This document shows, in pieces, positions 1 to 6,929 of a stretch of 18,376 bases of DNA (the first letter of the stretch is position 1; each line of letters opens with the position of its first letter). The stretch comes from an uncultured Lachnospiraceae bacterium. Its GTDB lineage: Bacteria; Bacillota; Clostridia; Lachnospirales; Lachnospiraceae. The DNA lies in the NCBI GenBank assembly GCA_910579425.1, contig CAJTVL010000071.1, positions 1 to 18,376 of the forward strand. Reading direction: 5' to 3'. A program made the position numbers and the translations under genes. The notes below the pieces were generated by a model. It saw only the letters and a list, made by a program, of their open reading frames with translations, ran no database searches and was not told the origin of the DNA.

Positions 1-204
1 TTCTTCCTGTGCAGGATTTTCTATTGGAATCGGTTCTGTAACAGGAAGTGTTGACTGCTGCTGGCTGTTACTTCCGCATCCTGTTATGGTACAAGTTAAT
101 AGCAGTATAAAGCCAGTCCGTAAAATGATAGTTTTCCGATCTATGGCAGACAGGGGAAATTTTAACGAAAATTCTTTTTGAAATATTTTATTTGTTTGTT
201 TCAT
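1..204 (-). CDS. Lipoprotein N-terminus, cut by left edge
   Basis: An ATG at 204-202 opens 68 uninterrupted codons to the window edge. A strong ribosome binding site (AAAGGAG) sits about ten bases upstream. The protein begins with about 27 residues rich in Lys, Phe and Arg, followed by a hydrophobic stretch (FILLLTCTITGCGS) ending in a lipobox-like cysteine, then a Ser/Gln-rich linker (SNSQQQS), which is the usual form of a membrane-anchored lipoprotein. The N-region before the hydrophobic stretch is longer than in a normal lipoprotein. That resembles the membrane-proximal part of M56/BlaR1-type proteins such as the one at 1327-3300, but this is only a suggestion. The function cannot be told because the rest is outside the window. 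Confidence 0.72.
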   Translation of the reverse strand, partial: MKQTNKIFQKEFSLKFPLSAIDRKTIILRTGFILLLTCTITGCGSNSQQQSTLPVTEPIPIENPAQEE

Positions 205-237
205 TTGCTGTTACTCCTTTCATACCTATAAATTTTA

Positions 238-254
238 GGCGTTTGCGAAACGCC
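238..254. other. Perfect 7-bp hairpin upstream of left-edge lipoprotein
   Basis: GGCGTTT and AAACGCC form a perfect 7-bp stem with a 3-base loop. It lies about 35 bases upstream of the lipoprotein start at 204, so it would fall in that gene's leader or act as a weak terminator. Neither strand has a clear T-run after it. The role is not known. Confidence 0.4.
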
Positions 255-267
255 AGAACCCACATAA

Positions 268-853
268 ATACGGGATGCTCTTTGTTACAAAATAAAACAC
301 CTCTCCCTGCTGATCGTATTCCGGAAATACTCCCAGGAACTGCAGGACTTCTGCGGGCTTGATGTTGTCCCGATGCCTCTAAATTCACCCGATTCAAACA
401 GGATTTTTTCTTGGACTTACGATCCCTGTTCGATCATCTTGTTGACTTGACCGAACCGATCTGCCATTGTATTGATACACAGAAAGCTTCCATGCCTCTC
501 TTTGACACATCCGGTATTGAGGCATGGGTTACAGAAAGCAATCCCAAATATGCAAACCGTATCATCAAACAACTGAAAGCCTTCAAAAAAGCAAAAGAGA
601 TGGACGATTCCTTTGACCCTTATAAAGCCATACCTTCCCATGCTGCCGCCAATCTGAATATGATAAAACAACCGGTAAAAGCAAACTCGTCTGCCACTGT
701 GAAAATCCCTGTACTGAATCCCCCTGCGGCAGGATGTTTTACATTTATCCCGAGAAAAACCTGCGCGCCTATCCCGGTACACTCCGTGGTACAGCCGAAT
801 GGGATTCCACTTATAAGATCAGGGTAAATGTTGAGAAATCAATCAACCATTTC
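268..853 (+). pseudogene. Transposase remnant (DDE type, IS1182/IS5-like), frameshifted and internally deleted
   Basis: Three pieces of one transposase lie in order in different frames. Frame one (268-369) encodes a segment including LLIVFRKYSQELQDFCGL. Frame two (369-670) continues with DASKFTRFKQDF, then FDTSGIEAWVTESNPKYANR and SHAAANLNMIKQ. Frame three (671-853) continues with a cysteine cluster (CHCENPCTESPCGRM) and RAYPGTLRGTAEWDSTYKIR, stopping near SINHF. These motifs match, from memory, a DDE transposase of about 450-500 residues common in Lachnospiraceae. Most of the catalytic core between SHAAAN and the Cys cluster is missing, and both the N- and C-terminal ends are lost. The longest intact ORF, 411-827, joins real transposase sequence to out-of-frame translation and should not be annotated as a normal gene. 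The IS family name is tentative; identity as a dead transposase is fairly secure. Confidence 0.8.
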
Positions 854-857
854 ACGG

Positions 858-884
858 GCAGATATCCTTATCTGCTTTGTTTTC
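858..884 (+). terminator. Hairpin with T-rich tail just after transposase homology
   Basis: GCAGATA (858-864) and TATCTGC (869-875) form a perfect 7-bp stem with the loop TCCT, followed by TTTGTTTTC. This resembles a weak rho-independent terminator on the plus strand. It starts four bases after transposase homology is lost, so it may be sequence brought in by the event that cut the transposase. Confidence 0.4.
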
Positions 885-1130
885 ATGTCTTAAATTTCTC
901 GTTATCCACATCCACCTCCTGTAAGTCCGGCTCAACCAGACCTTTACCCTATTTTGTTTCGCAATTACCTACTATAAGTTTTGATTTATCGGTTTACGCC
1001 GTGAAAAATTATACCATGCTCAATTATGAAAAGCAATCTCCACTCTTAAACCCTTGACCGTCTGGATTTTTGCCGTTGCCATTTCGCCGCCGAAAACGGC
1101 TTCTAACCGTCCACAAGCGCGTTTTGCGCT
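876..1130. other. Intergenic stretch without a supported gene
   Basis: No convincing coding sequence was found here. The plus-strand ORF reaching 1057 is the out-of-frame tail of the transposase remnant and resembles no protein I know. A short GCCG/CGGC palindrome is at 1088-1099. Together with the fossil that follows and the gap to 1326, it is about 450 bases of mobile-element debris. Confidence 0.4.
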
Positions 1131-1227
1131 CTTGCCGGTTCCGGCTCCGGCAAGACCCGCTTCCACATCAACCTCATACCTCATACAGATGAACGCCAGC
1201 TATATCGTGACTGACCCAAACAGATAA
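1131..1227 (+). pseudogene. Fossil of VirD4/TraG-type conjugative coupling protein (Walker A segment)
   Basis: Frame one reads LAGSGSGKTRFHINL from 1131. After a small frame change near 1172-1185, caused by the repeat CTCATAC-CTCATAC, a second frame reads LIQMNASYIVTDPNR and stops at 1225-1227. Joined, these match the Walker A region of VirD4/TraG coupling proteins of Firmicutes conjugative elements, which typically read GSGSGKTRF, a short linker, then a QMNASYIVTDP-like segment. Only about 30 residues of a protein normally near 600 remain. About 55 bases downstream an ATG at 1282 with a good ribosome binding site (AAAGGAAAGGGG) is followed at once by TAG, possibly a killed start of another element gene. 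This is evidence that a conjugative element or part of one once lay here. Confidence 0.62.
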
Positions 1228-1326
1228 GTATAATAAGGTTATAGGGAAGCGCGCACCCTCAAAGGAAAGGGGTTACACACCATGTAGAAGCAGGCAGAAA
1301 AAGACAAACGGAAAGCCCCGGCCGGT

Positions 1327-2985
1327 TCATCCCTCCAAACCATAGCTTAAAACCCGCCATCCCTGTCCGGTTTTTTCCATCTCTATGCTCAAATAACTGA
1401 GCGATCCGTCTGTTTCTGCGTTTCCGCTGAATTCATAGGAGACAAAGCAGATCACGCCTACATCCAATTCCCCGTCAGGCAGCCCGGAAATAAAAAGCTC
1501 TTCCACCTGCTCTGCCTGTTCCGGATAGGGATAGAGATCCATGCCCCCTTCATACCCTTCTGAGAGATATGCTTTCAATTTTTCTTCGTCGCCCTGGAAA
1601 TAGGCCTCCGCAAAGCCTTCTGCAAGCTGCCTCATGGCAATGGCATCCTCCGATGGCTGGCCGCTGTTTTCCCTGCCCATTCCGTTTACCTCCGGGTCAA
1701 GGAGAATGGTGTCATAATCGTTAAAAAACATCCTTTCCCCCACAACCGCACAGTTCCGGTACAGACTGCCCCCGTTTTGGCAGGTCTCGAAACGATACAC
1801 CTTTTCCGCTTCTCCCCCGCTCCACCTGGGAACCCTCATCAGGTAAGGCTCGAATACATTTTGATTCTCCCGGTCATGGCCTATCTGGTTTACCGCGGTA
1901 AAATAAATATAGTCCCGGTCATAATTCACCAAATGAATTTCCTGCCTTTTCCTGCCATCTTTTTCCCAGATTTTCTGCTGAGTCATGGTCTCATAATCCA
2001 CATACCAGATGGTAAAGCTTTCATCCTGGAAATAATAGACGCCGGTTTCTGTCACTAATAACGGATAACTGATGGTATCGCACAAGTACTCATAATTTCC
2101 TTCTTTCGTTTTCAGATATACGCTTGCCAGTAGTTCGTCTTTATACTTCAAAACCACCTGATTTCCGTCCAGCATCTTTTCACAGGCAGCCGCGTCAATG
2201 ACATTTCGGTACAAATCATCCATCTGGTTTACCGTATCCCAATACTCCTGGGAATCAAATACCACCTCGTTATTCCAGATTTTGGCCTGCAAATCCCAGT
2301 ATTCGTTATCCTCCTTAAACAGGAAGTCTTCTGCCTCTCTATCCAATGGAGCCATAATCTGTCCGTTTTCATCCAGTTCAAAGCCGATCCGCTGATCCCC
2401 CAATCCATATGCCACGTAAAGCTTCCCATCATAAATCGTAAGATTGCTGAGCGCATCTGCCTCCCCAAACATCTGGCTGAAGCTGGCAAGGGCTTCCACC
2501 TCATAGGTGCTTAAGTCCATCCGATAGATAATAGCAACCTCCTGGCTCTGTCCGAAGCCGCAGAAATAGAGGAAATCCTGATAAATCTCCATACCTCTTC
2601 TGAGCTTGTATTCATTTGCATACAAAAGCTCTTCTCCCTCCCCATCCCTGGAGAGCCGGTAGATTCCATCCTGCCTGGAGATAAAAACATCCTCTCCATA
2701 ACACCGAATCATCTCATTATATTCATTATTGGGGTCGTAAGGGATCTTCTGTGCGCCATTGCTTTCCGCCTCTGCCTCCGGGGGCTCTTCCCGGGATGGG
2801 CCGCCCGGTTCCCCATTCTGCCCATTTATATCCTCTGTTTCCCCCTGTCCGGCATCTTCTGCCTCCGTTCCGGCTTCCTCCTGTGGCCCACTCCCACAGG
2901 AAACCATAAGCCCCATAGTCAAAAGCAATCCGCAGACCACTGCAATACTCAGAATTCCTTTTTTCTTTGTTTTTCCATCCAGCAT
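1327..2985 (-). CDS. Lipoprotein-like extracytoplasmic sensor domain, C-terminal part of a broken M56/BlaR1-type protein
   Basis: The open frame runs up to 3324, but that ATG lies inside a terminator hairpin. I therefore choose the ATG at 2985-2983, which has AAAGGAAAGGAT upstream and gives 552 residues. From this start the protein has a basic N-end (LDGKTKKKG), a hydrophobic stretch and a lipobox-like Cys30 (LMVSCGSG). A Glu/Gly/Asp-rich linker follows to about residue 80. The central part has repeated blade-like segments (IYRLSRDGEGEELLY, DYIYFTAVNQ, EPYLMRVPRWSGGEAEKVY), suggesting a DUF5050-like beta-propeller. The last 100 residues (AEGFAEAYFQGDEEKLKAYL) resemble a small NTF2-like domain. 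Just before this start the frame reads YAQMMLTFAGEK and KRQLKERIDYML, typical of the M56/BlaR1 region before its last membrane helix. It was thus probably the sensor part of an M56 protein. Whether it is now expressed as a lipoprotein is not certain. Confidence 0.6.
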   Translation of the reverse strand: MLDGKTKKKGILSIAVVCGLLLTMGLMVSCGSGPQEEAGTEAEDAGQGETEDINGQNGEPGGPSREEPPEAEAESNGAQKIPYDPNNEYNEMIRCYGEDVFISRQDGIYRLSRDGEGEELLYANEYKLRRGMEIYQDFLYFCGFGQSQEVAIIYRMDLSTYEVEALASFSQMFGEADALSNLTIYDGKLYVAYGLGDQRIGFELDENGQIMAPLDREAEDFLFKEDNEYWDLQAKIWNNEVVFDSQEYWDTVNQMDDLYRNVIDAAACEKMLDGNQVVLKYKDELLASVYLKTKEGNYEYLCDTISYPLLVTETGVYYFQDESFTIWYVDYETMTQQKIWEKDGRKRQEIHLVNYDRDYIYFTAVNQIGHDRENQNVFEPYLMRVPRWSGGEAEKVYRFETCQNGGSLYRNCAVVGERMFFNDYDTILLDPEVNGMGRENSGQPSEDAIAMRQLAEGFAEAYFQGDEEKLKAYLSEGYEGGMDLYPYPEQAEQVEELFISGLPDGELDVGVICFVSYEFSGNAETDGSLSYLSIEMEKTGQGWRVLSYGLEG

Positions 2986-3300
2986 ATAATCGATCCTTTC
3001 CTTTAGCTGTCTCTTACTCTGCCCAAATTCTGTGGAAAACGCAGAATTCGCCCCTTTCTCCCCTGCAAAAGTGAGCATCATCTGCGCATAGGGCTTTTTA
3101 CTGTCCGGTTCCGGTAAACGGGAATCCCCGTCTTTCCAGTCAGCTTCCTTTGAATCCCTACGATCTGTTTCCGCAATCCAATATTTGTAACGGGAAGCAT
3201 ATTCTTCCTGCTGCTGATCCAAAAGCACAGATAGCTTCCCATGCTGAACAGGGTAAATCCCCGACACCTGCCATCCAGATCCGGGCCAATGTATTTCCAT
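2986..3300 (-). pseudogene. Scrambled M56/BlaR1-type membrane peptidase N-terminal part
   Basis: Pieces in different minus-strand frames resemble an M56 peptidase. Near 3293-3262 a frame reads LARIWMAGVG (end of a membrane helix). From 3257 to 3087 another reads FTLFSMGSYLCFWISSRKN and then IPVYRNRTVKSPM, like the cytoplasmic region just before the protease domain. The third frame reads SKKPYAQMMLTFAG and continues into the 552-residue ORF. The protease core, with its HExxH motif, is missing between KSPM and KPYAQ. The two sides meet near an AAAAAGCCC sequence, as expected of a short-homology deletion. Upstream the gene is cut at the terminator of the small operon at 3343-3722. The reading is by eye, but the order of the motifs is consistent. 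Confidence 0.58.
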
Positions 3301-3328
3301 TAAAAAAGGTGCAAAACCTTGCACCTTT
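3301..3328 (-). terminator. Rho-independent terminator of the small two-gene operon
   Basis: AAAGGTGCAA (3305-3314) and TTGCACCTTT (3319-3328) form a perfect 10-bp stem with a 4-base loop. On the minus strand the stem runs into six T residues. It lies 15 bases after the stop of the 60-residue gene at 3343. It overlaps the ATG at 3324, which argues against that start for the following long ORF. Confidence 0.85.
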
Positions 3329-3342
3329 CAGCGTGATTTAGT

Positions 3343-3525
3343 TTATTCTTTTATAAAATCAAGTTCTGTTATATTAATACCTGAAGCTGTAAGAATAACT
3401 TTCAACTCAATATAACGCCGTTTCATTTTTCTATATGCGTTAGAATCTTTATCACATTCTATCATATAATCCTGTAACCTTGAGAACTCTTCCACTGAGA
3501 GTTTTAACATCTCTTTCTCTGTCAT
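3343..3525 (-). CDS. Small conserved-looking protein, unknown function (60 aa)
   Basis: A 60-residue acidic/basic, probably all-helical protein. It starts MTEKEMLKLSVEEFSRL and ends in ITELDFIKE; the middle has a basic patch (KMKRRYIELK). No cysteine cluster or membrane segment is present. The start ATG at 3525 has GAGGT seven to eleven bases upstream, and this ribosome binding site overlaps the TAG stop of the upstream small gene, so the two are probably translated together. A terminator follows at 3301-3328. I recall similar small proteins in Clostridia genomes, but I know no function for them. Its good signals in a decayed region suggest that it is expressed. Confidence 0.72.
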   Translation of the reverse strand: MTEKEMLKLSVEEFSRLQDYMIECDKDSNAYRKMKRRYIELKVILTASGINITELDFIKE

Positions 3526-3533
3526 ATTAACCT

Positions 3534-3722
3534 CTACTTTCTGTAAACGTCGCTATCTGTTAACGGTGGCTTTTGATAAAGCTTACGTTCTATTAATTTC
3601 CTCTCAAATTCAATTTCCTGTAAAACCGGTTCACAATTTGCCTTTTTGGCTACCCTCTCTAATCTGTCCAGTAAATCCAGCCTTTCAAAGAGATTTATGT
3701 TTAATTCCTTTTCACCTGGCAT
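3534..3722 (-). CDS. Small helical protein, unknown function (62 aa)
   Basis: The ORF can start at a GTG (3731) or at the ATG at 3722-3720. I choose the ATG because GAGGTG lies at the right distance before it, while the GTG has no suitable site. The 62-residue product is charged and likely helical (INLFERLDLLDRLERVAKKA, then EIEFERKLIERKLY), with one Cys and no membrane segment. A leucine/arginine heptad-like pattern suggests a short coiled coil or dimer. It is the first gene of a two-gene operon with the 60-residue protein: its stop is eight bases before the next ATG, and a near-consensus promoter lies about 45 bases upstream. The pair's small size could suggest an antitoxin/toxin or a small regulator, but no motif supports this. 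Function unknown. Confidence 0.7.
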   Translation of the reverse strand: MPGEKELNINLFERLDLLDRLERVAKKANCEPVLQEIEFERKLIERKLYQKPPLTDSDVYRK

Positions 3723-3765
3723 ATCCTTCACCTCACTTTAAAACTCCGTTTACTTTGATATTTCC

Positions 3766-3794
3766 ATTATAGCAATCGACTCTTTAGGTGTAAA
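3766..3794 (-). promoter_or_regulatory. Sigma-A-type promoter of the small operon
   Basis: On the minus strand, TTTACA (3794-3789) and TATAAT (3771-3766) are separated by exactly 17 bases. The -10 box is perfect and the -35 differs from TTGACA at one place. Transcription would start near 3759 and read the genes at 3722 and 3525. Confidence 0.82.
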
Positions 3795-3820
3795 GCATTT
3801 ATTCAATATATAAAAGCCTG

Positions 3821-4096
3821 CTATACTTTAGCCAGAATCGAATCAAAACGTCGTTGTACTTCTAAAGTGCATTCTGCATAGCTCTGCAGGAATTCAAGGA
3901 AGGAAAAGATACCTAAATACTGTCCAAAATATAGGATGACGGCCTTTGGCCTGGTCTCCTTGTAGTTTTTCACTACGACCGGAAGGGATTTCACTGAATA
4001 TCTTTTTCCTTCGTCTAGGTTCTTGTATATTTGGAAATAAAGGTATCCCACCTGTACCTCGTCCTCGACAGAGGATATTGAGCTGATTGACCAAGG
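3821..4096 (-). pseudogene. Unrecognised C-terminal gene fragment
   Basis: The frame is open from just after a TAA at 4099-4097 to the TAG at 3823-3821. It reads plausible protein (SSVEDEVQVGYLYFQIYKNL, then YSVKSLPVVVKNYKETRPKA and LEVQRRFDSILAKV), about 90 residues. The only ATG-like starts are internal (GTG at 4051, read as Met by a six-frame caller), with no good ribosome binding site. Just upstream, another frame reads EEELFLIQRVTLVNQLN, so a frameshift near 4075-4097 may have broken a longer protein. I do not recognise the family. It lies between the small operon's promoter and the glycerate kinase stop, and it could be debris of the same mobile region. Confidence 0.35.
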
Positions 4097-4133
4097 TTAC
4101 CCTCTGAATAAGAAACAGCTCTTCTTCCTTTTT

Positions 4134-5381
4134 TTATTTACACAGAATCACTGTAATATCATTTACATTCGTTCCGGTAGCCCCGGTCATGATCAGTCCG
4201 TCCACTTTTTGAAGCGCATGGTAAGAATCGTTTTCCCGAAGCGCTTCCTCACAGGGAATTCCCATCCGTTCCAAACGCTGTGCCGTCCCTCCGTCTACGA
4301 TCCCGCCCGCAGCATCCGTCGGCCCATCGGAGCCGTCCGAGCTTACGGAAAAAATCACCACATTTTCCAATCCACGGATTCCTTCGGCAGCGCCAAGAGC
4401 AATTTCCTGATTTCTTCCCCCTTTGCCCTTTCCCAAAACCTTTACTACCGTTTCTCCGCCTGCAATCACCGCACAGGGCGGTTCTATTGTGTCCTTTCTT
4501 CTTTTTGCAATCGTACGGGCAATTCCGGCCATGAAGCGTCCCGCTTCCCGGGCTTCGCAGTCAAGCATATCCGATAAGATATAAGGCTGATACCCTAACC
4601 TCCTTGCGCTCTCTGCAGCTGCCGTGCAGAATTCGCTCACGCTTCCCTCTACCAGGATCTCCACATTGTCAACCTGTTTTGGCGTCTCCTTATGCAGCGC
4701 ATCTACGATATTTTTCCCAAACTTCAACCCGTATTTTTCTACTACATGCACCGCATCCGCACAGGTAGTATGATCCGCGCTGACAGGCCCTGAAGCTATC
4801 ATGTCCACCTTGTCGCCAAGCACATCCGAAAGAATGACCGCGTAGACTCTTGCCTGCGCACAGCAAGCTGCGAATTTTCCCCCTTTTACATCCGAAAGTC
4901 TCTTGCGCACCGTGTTTATTTCCGTGATCTGTGCCCCGCATTCCAGGAACTGTTTTGTCACACTCCGTAAATCTTTAAGCGTAACGCCCTTTGTGGGCAG
5001 TTCAAAAAGAGAAGAGCCTCCTCCTGATAAAAGAAAAATGACATTGTCCTCTTCCGTTAGGTTTTTTACCATATCTATGATTTTCTGCGTTCCCAAAATC
5101 GAATTATCGTCCGGAACGGGATGCCCTGCTTCTATGATTTCAAATCCTTCCACCGGGTGCTTCGCGTACCCGTACTTTGTCAGGATGATTCCTTTTTTTA
5201 TCCGGTCTTTCCATAATTTCTGTGTAACCTTTGCCATTTTCCAGGCTGCCTTTCCAACTGCAGCTACATATACATTATCCAGAAACTCCCATTTTTCCAA
5301 AGCGTTTCTCACCGCGTTATCTGGCAGCACTGCATCAATCGCCTCTCTAATGATTTCCTTCGCGTCCCAATATACTTCCAT
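4134..5381 (-). CDS. Glycerate 2-kinase, MOFRL family
   Basis: This enzyme phosphorylates D-glycerate to 2-phosphoglycerate with ATP in the cytoplasm. The 415-residue length fits the DUF4147+MOFRL family. The start at 5381 was chosen over the ATG at 5423 because GGAGGAAG precedes it. Visible signatures are the N-terminal VGKAAWKMA (Lys44, equivalent to the family's active-site lysine), the glycine-rich loop LLSGGGSSLFELP at about 118-129, EINTVRKRLSDVKGGK (154-169), LSDVLGD (184-190) and SGPV (197-200). In the C-terminal MOFRL domain GKGGRNQEIALGAA and SSDGSDGPTDAAGG are seen. It is the last gene of the operon and receives the product of the GarR-type reductase two genes upstream. The spacing to the YhcH gene is 100 bases, so it may also have separate control. 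No clear terminator follows. Confidence 0.93.
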   Translation of the reverse strand: MEVYWDAKEIIREAIDAVLPDNAVRNALEKWEFLDNVYVAAVGKAAWKMAKVTQKLWKDRIKKGIILTKYGYAKHPVEGFEIIEAGHPVPDDNSILGTQKIIDMVKNLTEEDNVIFLLSGGGSSLFELPTKGVTLKDLRSVTKQFLECGAQITEINTVRKRLSDVKGGKFAACCAQARVYAVILSDVLGDKVDMIASGPVSADHTTCADAVHVVEKYGLKFGKNIVDALHKETPKQVDNVEILVEGSVSEFCTAAAESARRLGYQPYILSDMLDCEAREAGRFMAGIARTIAKRRKDTIEPPCAVIAGGETVVKVLGKGKGGRNQEIALGAAEGIRGLENVVIFSVSSDGSDGPTDAAGGIVDGGTAQRLERMGIPCEEALRENDSYHALQKVDGLIMTGATGTNVNDITVILCK

Positions 5382-5408
5382 TTTCTTCCTCCAACTTATG
5401 AATAATGA

Positions 5409-5426
5409 ACCTTGATGATGCAAGGT
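5409..5426 (-). other. Small stem-loop in leader of glycerate kinase
   Basis: ACCTTG and CAAGGT form a 6-bp perfect stem with a 6-base loop, in the 100-base gap between the YhcH stop and the glycerate kinase start. No T-run follows, so it is not a classic terminator. It may affect mRNA stability or be chance. Confidence 0.3.
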
Positions 5427-5481
5427 GCATTCTCTATGAAAAGGTATTTGAACTGTTACAAATTCAAGTGTGAAGTTTGAG

Positions 5482-5937
5482 TCACTTAATAAAAATCTTT
5501 CCTACTGCTTTCTTTTCTTTCTCACAGCCGTGGCAGGAATTCATGGGGCTATGCACTTCTTCGGGGAATACCAGGAGGAATTCTCCTGGCTGAAGGTAAC
5601 AGACATTATTCACGCTACCGGTATAGAATGCGACGTCTCGTTCAACAATGTAGTCTCCATCGGGAGCGGTGTTTGCATAGTCGCCGTACCAGATTGCTTC
5701 TTCTCCTTCAAAAACTACGTGGATATCGATAGCCTTGTGATGGACTTCCAATCTGGGGGATTCAAGATGCTTGGTGGGGCCTTCAAAGACTACAAAATAA
5801 TTCTTGTTATTCAAAGTGACCTTGCTTACAGGTTTCTCCTCTTTGGTGTCATAAGCCTTCTTCAGTTCTACTAGCTGCGCGTAGATTTCAGGCATTTCTT
5901 TATAGTTCTCAATTTCATTCAGACTTCCGAAAATCAT
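5482..5937 (-). CDS. YhcH/YjgK/YiaL family protein (DUF386)
   Basis: A 151-residue cupin-like protein. Members sit in sugar and sugar-acid catabolic operons (YhcH with sialic acid genes, YiaL with the yia operon, EbgC with beta-galactosidase); a sugar anomerase or isomerase role has been proposed. The family pattern is visible: HHKAIDIHVVFEGEE at 66-80, a second motif LLVFPEEVHSPMN at 121-133, and the C-terminal KKAVGKIFIK. His66, His67, His73 and His129 are candidate metal ligands. The start has a good AAAGGAG site. It lies 23 bases after the GarR stop, so it is in the same transcript. The presence of this family suggests that a free reducing sugar or sugar acid is handled by the pathway. 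The exact substrate cannot be read from the sequence. Confidence 0.9.
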   Translation of the reverse strand: MIFGSLNEIENYKEMPEIYAQLVELKKAYDTKEEKPVSKVTLNNKNYFVVFEGPTKHLESPRLEVHHKAIDIHVVFEGEEAIWYGDYANTAPDGDYIVERDVAFYTGSVNNVCYLQPGEFLLVFPEEVHSPMNSCHGCEKEKKAVGKIFIK

Positions 5938-5960
5938 AATGTTCTCCTTTCGTGACGTTC

Positions 5961-6854
5961 TTATTTTACGATTGAGGTTCCGCTCATTCTCTCGTAGTAG
6001 CGGACAATATCGTCGTGATCGCAGCTGCCTTCGCCATGGTTCTTGAGTTCCTGCATGACTTCCATCATCTGGGCGGTCATGGGAACGGGCATGTTGACCG
6101 CATGGGCTGCATTGAGGGCATTGGTAAGATCCTTGATGTGAAGGTCAATGCGGAAACCTGGGTTATAGTTTCCTGCAAGCATCATGGGAACCTTGGCATC
6201 CATGACGGTGGAACCTGCGAGACCGCCGCGGATTGCCTGATAAACAAGCTCTGGGTCGGTTCCGGCCTTCTTTGCAAACGTAAAAGCTTCTGCGCAGGCG
6301 CTGATATTCGCTGCAACGATCATCTGATTTGCAAGCTTTGCCACGTTACCGGAACCGATAGGACCGACATAGACAACGCTGCCTGCCATGTTCTTAAGGA
6401 GATCGACGTACTTGTCCCAAATTTCCTTGTTGCCGCCGCACATGACGGAGAGCGTTCCGTCGATAGCCTTGGGTTCACCGCCGGAAACAGGGCAGTCCAG
6501 GAGCTCGATACCGTGAGTGATGAGCTCTTTATAGATGGCTCTGGATTCGGTGGGATCAATGGAGGACATATCAATGACAACCAATCCTTTGTGTGCTTTG
6601 GAGACTATGCCGTTCTCTCCAAGGCATACAGCTCGTACATGCGGGGAATTGGGAACCATGGTAATGACCACATTTACTTTTTCTGCCACTTCACCGGGAT
6701 TTGCAGCACATTCTGCTCCGAGAGCCCTGAACTGCGCAAGGTTCTCTTCCTTGATGTCGTAGATTACCATTTGGTAACCGGCCTTGATAAGGTTCTTAGC
6801 CATGGGCTTGCCCATGATTCCGAGTCCGATAAATCCAATTTTGTTTGTTTTCAT
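5961..6854 (-). CDS. garR: 2-hydroxy-3-oxopropionate (tartronate semialdehyde) reductase
   Basis: A beta-hydroxyacid dehydrogenase that reduces tartronate semialdehyde to D-glycerate with NAD(P)H in the cytoplasm. The 297 residues match the family length. Features seen: the Rossmann fingerprint GFIGLGIMGKPMAKNL (7-22), ITMVPNSPHV (64-73), the substrate-binding DCPVSGGEPKAIDGTLSVM (120-138), the catalytic Lys173 in GSGNVAKLANQ, and IRGGLAGSTVMDAK with GFRIDLHIKDL in the C-terminal domain. These segments closely follow E. coli GarR, from memory. AAGGAG lies seven bases before the start. The neighbour glycerate kinase would use its product. No garL aldolase or glyoxylate carboligase is present in the window, so the source of tartronate semialdehyde is unknown, and another 3-carbon or larger beta-hydroxyacid could also be the true substrate. 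Confidence 0.92.
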   Translation of the reverse strand: MKTNKIGFIGLGIMGKPMAKNLIKAGYQMVIYDIKEENLAQFRALGAECAANPGEVAEKVNVVITMVPNSPHVRAVCLGENGIVSKAHKGLVVIDMSSIDPTESRAIYKELITHGIELLDCPVSGGEPKAIDGTLSVMCGGNKEIWDKYVDLLKNMAGSVVYVGPIGSGNVAKLANQMIVAANISACAEAFTFAKKAGTDPELVYQAIRGGLAGSTVMDAKVPMMLAGNYNPGFRIDLHIKDLTNALNAAHAVNMPVPMTAQMMEVMQELKNHGEGSCDHDDIVRYYERMSGTSIVK

Positions 6855-6888
6855 ATTATTCTCCTTTTCATTTATATAAACTCTCGGA

Positions 6889-6922
6889 ATCTCTAAGCCT
6901 TTATTTATCAGACTTCGGAGAT
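6889..6922 (-). other. Imperfect stem-loop between MBL gene and garR
   Basis: On the minus strand ATCTC/GAGAT and AAGTCT/AGGCTT (with one G-T pair) form a two-part stem with a small internal loop and a nine-base loop. It lies in the 75-base gap after the MBL gene. There is no T-run; a stability or processing role is possible. Confidence 0.3.
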
Positions 6923-6929
6923 CCCATTT

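Noticed and set aside
411..827. A normal 138-residue protein gene
   Set aside because: Its first 87 residues are transposase, but after position 670 the real homology moves to another frame, so the ORF is a product of decay.
1008..1036. Promoter-like TTGCTT-17-TATAAT on the minus strand
   Set aside because: It faces the transposase wreck, about 800 bases from the next minus-strand gene, and the -35 box is poor.
3301..3324. ATG at 3324 as start of a 665-residue protein
   Set aside because: The codon lies within a strong terminator hairpin and has no ribosome binding site; the first residues do not fit an M56 N-terminus in this frame.
4106..4140. Plus-strand terminator (AAGAA/TTCTT followed by T-run)
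   Set aside because: The stem is only five A-T-rich pairs and no plus-strand gene ends there; the T-run is the complement of the A-rich tail after glycerate kinase.
4903..5415. Plus-strand ORF opposite glycerate kinase
   Set aside because: Antisense to a well supported enzyme; low-complexity Ser/Phe composition.
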